DNA from: Spinacia oleracea
Lineage: Eukaryota; Streptophyta; Magnoliopsida; Caryophyllales; Amaranthaceae
Direction of reading: 5' to 3'
DNA length: 64,000 nt
Assembly: GCF_020520425.1 (NCBI RefSeq)
Contig: NC_079492.1
Location: 138,450,361-138,514,360, forward strand
This document shows positions 57,992 through 64,000 of this stretch, piece by piece (the first letter of the stretch is position 1; each line of letters opens with the position of its first letter). Under the pieces are notes generated by a model that was not told where the DNA came from, did not search any database, and saw nothing but the letters and a program-made list of their open reading frames with translations. The position numbers and the translations under genes are program-made.

Positions 57992-58639
57992 CCATGATGC
58001 TAGAGGTAGTAGACGTTGTTGCCATTCCTTTGGCCCCAATTAGTAGAACCTGTGATATACTACCATTATAGTTAATTAGAGGGCGAGATGCTAAAATGTT
58101 GACGGCAAATAACGATCGACCTACTTGAGTCAAAAATAAAATGATGTGCCTTTTCATATCTCTCAGTACTTGTTGATAAGGTGGGAGCTTCAAGCCTGAT
58201 TTCAGGTAAGGGTATGCAAGGTCATGTCTCATTTGGGTTGTATACCCGAGCATTAACTTATAATTTGCTCATGTAATCTTGATGGATTTGTTTATTAAAC
58301 ATGATTATTTTCATCTGAATCTTAAATTCTTTTGGTGTTGTGTTGTATGGTTGGAAAAGGTTTTCATTGCTAAAAGCAGTCTATTACTGTTAGTTAGGCG
58401 AAGACAAGGGATTCGTAGAGATTGCTGATTAGTGATTACCAGATTGAACTGTTCCATTTTGATAGTACGGATTACTAGTAATCTAGTATCTCACTCTTCG
58501 CTACTAGGTGAAAGATGCCTCTTCTTTGCATTAATTACGATTTTTTCTTTATGAGTATCGTAATTTGAATAGTCTTATTATTACTCCAAAAAACCTCCCT
58601 TTTTCTTTTGTATTGCAATTTCTTGATTATTATATGCCC
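57992..58639. other. 3'UTR and flank of the purine gene
   Basis: No further gene. The minus-strand ORF at about 57909-58253 overlaps the last coding exon and is a shadow. Confidence 0.5.
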
Positions 58640-58781
58640 TTTCGAAGTCCTGGAGAGGAAGATGCATCTTGGGTTGCTCACTTGCAAACATATTTGGGTG
58701 GGATCAAATATATGACAGGGTTACCGGATATTGTAATCATCGTTGATCAATAGGAAGAATATACGGCCCTTCGAGAATGTC
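58640..58781 (+). pseudogene. Plastid rps2 fragment in nuclear DNA (NUPT)
   Basis: The plus-strand translation [18 protein letters not shown] continuing to IVDQ, stop, EEYTALREC is the C-terminal part of plastid ribosomal protein S2. An in-frame TAG interrupts it, most simply from CAG by C-to-T, and similarity ends abruptly after LREC. No plastid neighbour genes are seen. A short, decayed nuclear insertion of plastid DNA is the simplest reading. Confidence 0.75.
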
Positions 58782-59464
58782 CAATTATTTTTATAGATAG
58801 ATTTCCTTTCATTAAATAAAAAAATATCTTCTTGATTCTCATTTTATTTCTGGTTTTAACGATATGCAGACTGGCCAAGTAAAGTGTAATGGGCTTAGAA
58901 AGTAGAGAACGAGGTGGCCTGGACCCCTCTAGAATCTAGACACTGTTGGTCGCTATTAGCCCGGTCTAGCCACCGTACAAAAGCAAGTTACGACGCTTCT
59001 TGGCCCTCACTTATATGGTCGCACACAAGTCCCTCACTTATATGGTCGCACACTCAAAAGACGCTCTTAAGTATCTTGAGTTTTCACTGCCCATTCAAAT
59101 ACTCCGTAGTACACAATAATACTAACCTACAACAATCTACCCATATTAATATAGACACATAGGCTTATGAAAGTTTGTCTCATATGAAATAAGTTGTTTG
59201 GCCATAACATCTGGAAAATGCCAGCACATGACAAGTGGCCAATTAAGAAAACTAGTGCTTTATACAATTTTATGGACCCTAAATAATGAGTGATTTCCGT
59301 CAATAATGTTAGAAGATGTAAAATTTCCCAAAATATGTTTCATGTTAATTTAATTCTCATACTACCGTCCACGTCATCAAAAAACCGGATTATATTTATT
59401 TTAATCAATTAGCACAAAACCGCCAACTGAAATAGCGGTTTGCCTAGTTCACCTTTAGAGCCCA
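58782..59464. other. Intergenic, with a 23-bp direct repeat
   Basis: No gene recognised. CCCTCACTTATATGGTCGC-type units (23 bp) occur twice, near 59004 and 59031, a few bases apart. Confidence 0.5.
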
Positions 59465-59537
59465 CCATTGGCTTATCACATTGATGACTTCTCCATGTAG
59501 AAGTAGAGATAGTCCCATCAATGTGATAAGCCAATGG
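59465..59537. repeat. Perfect 22-bp inverted repeat, 29-bp loop
   Basis: The arms 59465-59486 and 59516-59537 are exact reverse complements (left arm begins CCATTGGCTTATCACATT). The loop contains a smaller imperfect hairpin around CTTCTCCATGTAGAAG. The pairing does not extend beyond 22 bp. Confidence 0.95.
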
Positions 59538-60200
59538 CTAAACACCCACATGAAGCTCACAAACACACCCTACCAAAGTAGCAACTATGAGTTCTTTTAT
59601 TGTGGAAGGAGAACCAAACACAATCAACTTTTAGCCCTTTTTTTTAACAGATTCTTCACACGAGTGGATGAATTTGCAATGACTCCTAGCTAGGCTTACT
59701 ACCATTTGACTGCTTTCCTTTCCTCTTGAGAACATCTTTGTGTTATTTAGGGGTTATTTTTTGTTTTAAAAATTGCACTAAGATTAAATTAGCAAAAATG
59801 CTCCATTCAAAGGTAGAAAGGCATTGATTGATCTATCTACTAATAGCCATAAAGAAATTCTCTAAGGCAAAGGCAACTTTGACGGCTATACTTTTTATAT
59901 TCTCACTGTTACTTTTTGGTAATTATAAGTCTTAATTGATACTGGTTTCATACTTTCACCTATATACCCGATATATATTTTTTGTGTCTGAGACTGAGCT
60001 AGATATATTTACGTAGTTACGTAAATGTATTAGTCAACATCCTATGAGATATTTTGACACATGTAAGGCTTTGTATTTATCAATCTCTCATACGATATTG
60101 ACTACAGTATAGAATTATACGAAGTATTCCCTTTACAAGACATGTAGGTGAAAGATGATGAAGAGGCCAATATCTGATATGTATTTCAAGATACATTATC
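59538..60200. other. AT-rich intergenic DNA
   Basis: No gene or repeat boundary identified. ORFs are short and unrecognised. Confidence 0.5.
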
Positions 60201-60202
60201 AC

Positions 60203-60361
60203 CCCACTAAACGATAAAATAGAGATAAGACAAAAATTAAAGCAGGTGACATTTTTCAAAGAACATATGCCATTTTAGAAAAATGGATGTCATTTTTCAA
60301 AAATCGATGTCATTTTCCTTTAGCGTTTGTCTTATCTCTATTTTGCCGTTTAATGAGTGGT
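60203..60361. mobile_element. Foldback MITE of about 160 bp
   Basis: Arms of about 40 bp are inverted copies: left CCACTAAACGATAAAATAG with AGATAAGACAAA, right the complement with a few changes. The centre has three GATGTCATTTTTC-like repeats. A target duplication was not established. Confidence 0.65.
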
Positions 60362-63300
60362 ATGTATTTGTGAAATCATATCAGATATTAATTTATACTT
60401 CCTCAGATGAACAACGGTTCTCTTTAACGATTGTCGAAATTGAACACCCTTAAACATTAAAGTAACAAAACACATTTTTTTTTGACGGCGAGTAACAAAA
60501 CAAATTAAACAAGTATATTAAGCCGTTTTAGCAGTAAAGCATGACTTAATTAAGGCAAGTCATAATAACAGACACAATGAGGGTGATGCATTATATATTT
60601 ATATCGAGTATATTCCAAATGTTGACCTTTTTATGCTCCAGTCAACCAAGGAGCCCATCATGAATTCATGACCATGTTAACAAAGCCCAAAAAGGTTGGG
60701 AGTGGAATTAGTTACAAGGCCCACCATTGTTTTTCGTCTCTAAAAATATGGTATAAAGGTGTGCTAGATTCACTGCAATGAATCAATGGTACATTATTTC
60801 CACCAAGAGATGTTTTGTTTAGCAATGGAACTTTTGACCATCATATATCAGCAATGATATTGCCTGGTTTACACTAATGGAGGTTTCTAGTGTCAACCAA
60901 TGCATTAAGTGAGAAAAACATTGATTAATTAATTAACTAATTTACACGTACATGTGGTCGTTTAATAGACATTGTACGTAAAAACAATGACTAGTAATTA
61001 AACGAAATACTTATCTCAACCGAGTCGTGACGTGAATAAACAATACCTACCCAGCTACCCTAATGTTGAATCTTCGCTGATATATACACACGGCCTCACA
61101 ACAATCAACCTTGCTGGTGTAGCAAAGAGATAAATTACAATTGAAAAATTTCCAATAATTATGAAGTTCAATGTAAAAAGATGTTTGTCTATCTTGTTCT
61201 TTTGAAGCAGAACGTACCACTTGGAGTGAAACAAACTCCAACAAATATTACGTTACGTTGATATGTGTTTATCGTTATCCATGGAGCTAGTACAATATAA
61301 AAACACCGGAATTTTATTACTATGTATACCAATATAACCTGTATGAGCGCTTTCGTGAGTTGTATACTTGTGTTAGTGTATAGGTCTCATCTATCTTATG
61401 TCGATTTAATTTATACTCCGTAACAAAAGTAGGCAAAAACAATTCACCGATTTTTTCCTAATGCCAAAGTTAAGTGGTTGCATAATTAAATGGTTTTTCT
61501 TCAACATTATTCCTTCTAGCTACTGCCTAGGCGTCCGACTTGTAAAAAGTTCCCATCATCAATTTTGAACTCAGGATTCTTTTGTCTTTTTTTCTTTTTC
61601 TATCATGATCAACCAATAAGGATTCGTTGATGTCGGGAAAATAATTAAACTTGGAAAAAAAAATGTGTAATGATGGTCCACTAATACAAACTTCGTGCAC
61701 ATTTTAAATACTAGTCTTATATGCACGCGATACGTGCGAAATTATTTGAAAAACTTAAAATTGTATTATTACAACTAATCACAACAAATATTAGGCACAA
61801 AAATATTCACAAGTTCATATTTAAAAACATGAAGGTCATGCTATAGGTCAATTTTGCAATCTAAGTTCATATTTAACTAATCACAACTATTGCATCAATC
61901 AAAAAAAAATCTATGTATGTAAATAATAATCAAAGTAATAAACATTTAATTAATCAGTTTTTTAAAATAATAAGTAATCAGATTTACATTAATACGTAAT
62001 TGTGAAGAGCTGAGGGTATTTTCGTCTTTTAGTTGGTGGACACCAAAAGTGTGATTACGAAAATAACCCTCCCCTCTTGGCTTATATAATAGAGATTAAT
62101 CCTAGCAAAATGATTGGAAGGAGAGTCCCTTGTGAAATCTTCAAGGACAAATATTCATTTTTGTATCTAGAGTATATATTAAAAAAAATATCTATATGTC
62201 TTGCTTTTGTTTTATGTAAATTTGTAAAGTACACGTACTCATTTAAAAGCTCGGCAAATGTCGTGTCAACAAAATTTAAACCGCGACCTCATGTTTTGAC
62301 ATTAAAATTTTCACCAATAAATTACGTTATATTATATGTTTTTCTTTCAGAAAATAAATGAAAATGATTTGACCATGATTTTTGTGTTTAAATTATAAAT
62401 ATTTTCGGGGAATCGTCGGATCAAAAAAGAGTTTAATTGTCATGCTATGAAAATGGTATTAAATTTTGTGCCTTTGAGAAAAAAAAACTTACGGATATCG
62501 CCTTTAGATCTCTAGCTGTGTTTTGATAGGATGGTGAAGCCACGTCAATACTAATTCCACCATTAAGAATGTGGTCAAAGTAAAGCGCCCTTGAAATCAT
62601 TTTCTTAGTTGAGGTACTTTTTACTTAATTTAATTTGAGTTTGGTAAGGAAAAATTCGAATGTAGGTTAGAATTAGGTTTCCCACATTAAAGAAGAGGTG
62701 GAAGGAGAATAATTAACATATAAGTCTAATGAGTTAACTTTGTTGAGCTTCAAAGCTTGTATTTTCGACGTGGACGTACTTGTGTTTAACCGTTGAATTT
62801 TAGAAAGAGGTACTTCCAACATATGTGAACTTTTAGTGTTCAATTTTTTTTTCGATCTAAAACCAGATAAATAAAACGAGAGCTAATTAAATTTGAATTA
62901 TTAAGAGTATAATCCATATGTGAGTATTAGTTATCCCATATTGAAGAAATAAAGAGAGATTGACTACAATATAAGATTGGTGGGTTACTCCGATCCCATA
63001 TCACCAATTGACTTTAGGGTGAAACTCTATCAGACTTATGTTTGGGCAAACTCTCCATCGACATGAGCTTAACTTGGCCCGGTGGGTTTTATCATGAACG
63101 TTCCATATTTCTGATATTTCAGTGCATGAATCTTCTCATTAATTAAACTCTTTAGTCTTTACGATAATCAAGTTAATAAACCTAGCTAATGTGTTCATGA
63201 CTTCACAATACAAAATGGAAAGAAGCTAAGTGGAGAAGATTCGGTCTTGAAAATTCATCAGCTTTGCTTTTAAAGAAGATGCTTTGGTCAAAACTAAGCT

Positions 63301-63748
63301 TTTTACGTCATTCTGACATCTGTGCTACTGCTAATCTGCTACGTACAGTTTATCTTCTCTTCTCTACAATAATATTAGGGCATAAATATATCTGAAATTA
63401 ATTTGATGCAACAAAAAGGGCTTTTCTTGTACGCGGAGAAATGTTGATTACTTTACATAAACAAGTTAGTCAATTTTATTTATTTATTTATTTAATAACA
63501 AAGATGCAAAGTTTCATCAATCATAATCACAATGATTATGATCATCTGTCTTGTTTTGTGCTAAATTGCTAATATAAGTCTTTTTGAGTTTTGACATGCA
63601 TGCTAGTTAAGATGGATGTACAAGAGGAATATATACCATAAGTACTATCTCTATTTTAGAGCAATTTTTTTTAATAAAAAAGGTGCTTTGGTGTGTTGCT
63701 TTGTTGTTACTTTAGTGGTAAGCTAGCTAGGCAAGGTCTATTACGGTT
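60362..63748. other. Gene-poor AT-rich stretch
   Basis: About 3.4 kb without a supportable gene. At about 61708-62090 a dispersed-repeat-like block starts ACTAGTCTTATATGCACGCG and ends near TTATATAATAGAGATT. Class not resolved. Confidence 0.4.
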
Positions 63749-63750
63749 TA

Positions 63751-64000
63751 CTCCCTCCGCCTATTAATACTCGCATCGATTTAATACTTAAATTGACTTA
63801 TTAATTTAATGGGTGTTAGCTGATAGTGGAGTATTTTTTAACATAGATAGTGAGAAATGTGTAAGGGATGGGGAGTGATGAATGGGGAGTGTGAATTTTT
63901 AAATGAATTTTTTTAAGAAGTAAGGGGTGTAAGTGGGTTAGTAGGTAAGTGTGATAAATAATATAATATTGGTAAAATTCCATTTATAGAAACAGTTCAA
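63751..64000. mobile_element. Stowaway-like MITE, left end only
   Basis: TA followed by CTCCCTCCGCCTATTAATAC is a Stowaway-type end. The opposite end lies beyond the window, so size and right target cannot be checked. Confidence 0.6.

Noticed and set aside
59465-59537. MicroRNA precursor
   Set aside because: The stem is only 22 bp with nothing paired beyond it, shorter than normal plant precursors; no small RNA evidence is available.
59481-59693. 70-codon ORF downstream of the hairpin
   Set aside because: It overlaps the inverted repeat, shows no known domain and has no splice or promoter support.

Overview
This is nuclear DNA from a flowering plant, most likely a eudicot. The genes have GT-AG introns and eudicot-like proteins, the background is AT-rich, and the spaces between genes are full of plant-type transposable elements (Ty3-type LTR elements, RNase H-bearing LINEs, tRNA-like SINEs, Mutator, hAT, Tourist-, Stowaway- and CACTA-type DNA elements). 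The exact taxon cannot be fixed from the sequence alone.

Five conserved genes can be reconstructed exon by exon. (1) 8010-11068, minus: an SR45a/Tra2-like SR splicing factor with one RRM. (2) 14880-20699, minus: a 13-exon TMEM8/PGAP6-like seven-transmembrane protein with an EGF-like domain. (3) 24307-25861, plus: ribosomal protein eL30, with a typical ribosomal-protein promoter. (4) 27172-37321, minus: the large beta-adaptin subunit of an AP-1/AP-2 clathrin adaptor (15 coding exons, about 897 aa). (5) 49244-57991, plus: the plastid-type bifunctional purine enzyme AICAR transformylase/IMP cyclohydrolase (12 coding exons, about 605 aa, plus a 5'UTR exon). These are unrelated housekeeping genes, not a cluster. 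A sixth small gene, a GRF zinc-finger ORF, is carried inside a transposon.

Layout. 1-1416: truncated LTR retrotransposon on the minus strand. 1417-8009: repeats, including a Mutator-type element (4602-5857), SINEs and a Tourist-like MITE. 8010-11068: SR45a-like gene. 11740-13740: a degenerate tandem array broken by a LINE and by a SINE. 14880-20699: TMEM8-like gene, whose 2.4-kb first intron holds a hAT MITE and a 1146-bp Mutator-like element carrying the GRF gene. 20750-24100: retroposons. 24114-25861: eL30. 26148-26480: a broken duplicate of part of the TMEM8-like gene. 27172-37321: beta-adaptin. 37500-47150: a repeat block with a retroposon, the 3' end of a Tat/Athila-like element, a 1952-bp solo LTR and a CACTA end. 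47200-57991: purine gene, with a Stowaway MITE, a GCGC-rich foldback element and a SINE in its introns. 57992-64000: AT-rich sequence with a plastid rps2 fragment, a perfect hairpin and small foldback elements.

The strongest new-looking items are: the GRF-carrying Mutator element, with 9-bp target duplications and ABRE-like palindromes in its near-identical inverted repeats; a pair of about 615-bp non-coding retroposons that share a 3' end and have clear target duplications; and two LTRs whose TATA boxes are each preceded by a cluster of GC-rich palindromes. All coordinates and splice sites were read by eye. Boundaries of repeats without target duplications are approximate.
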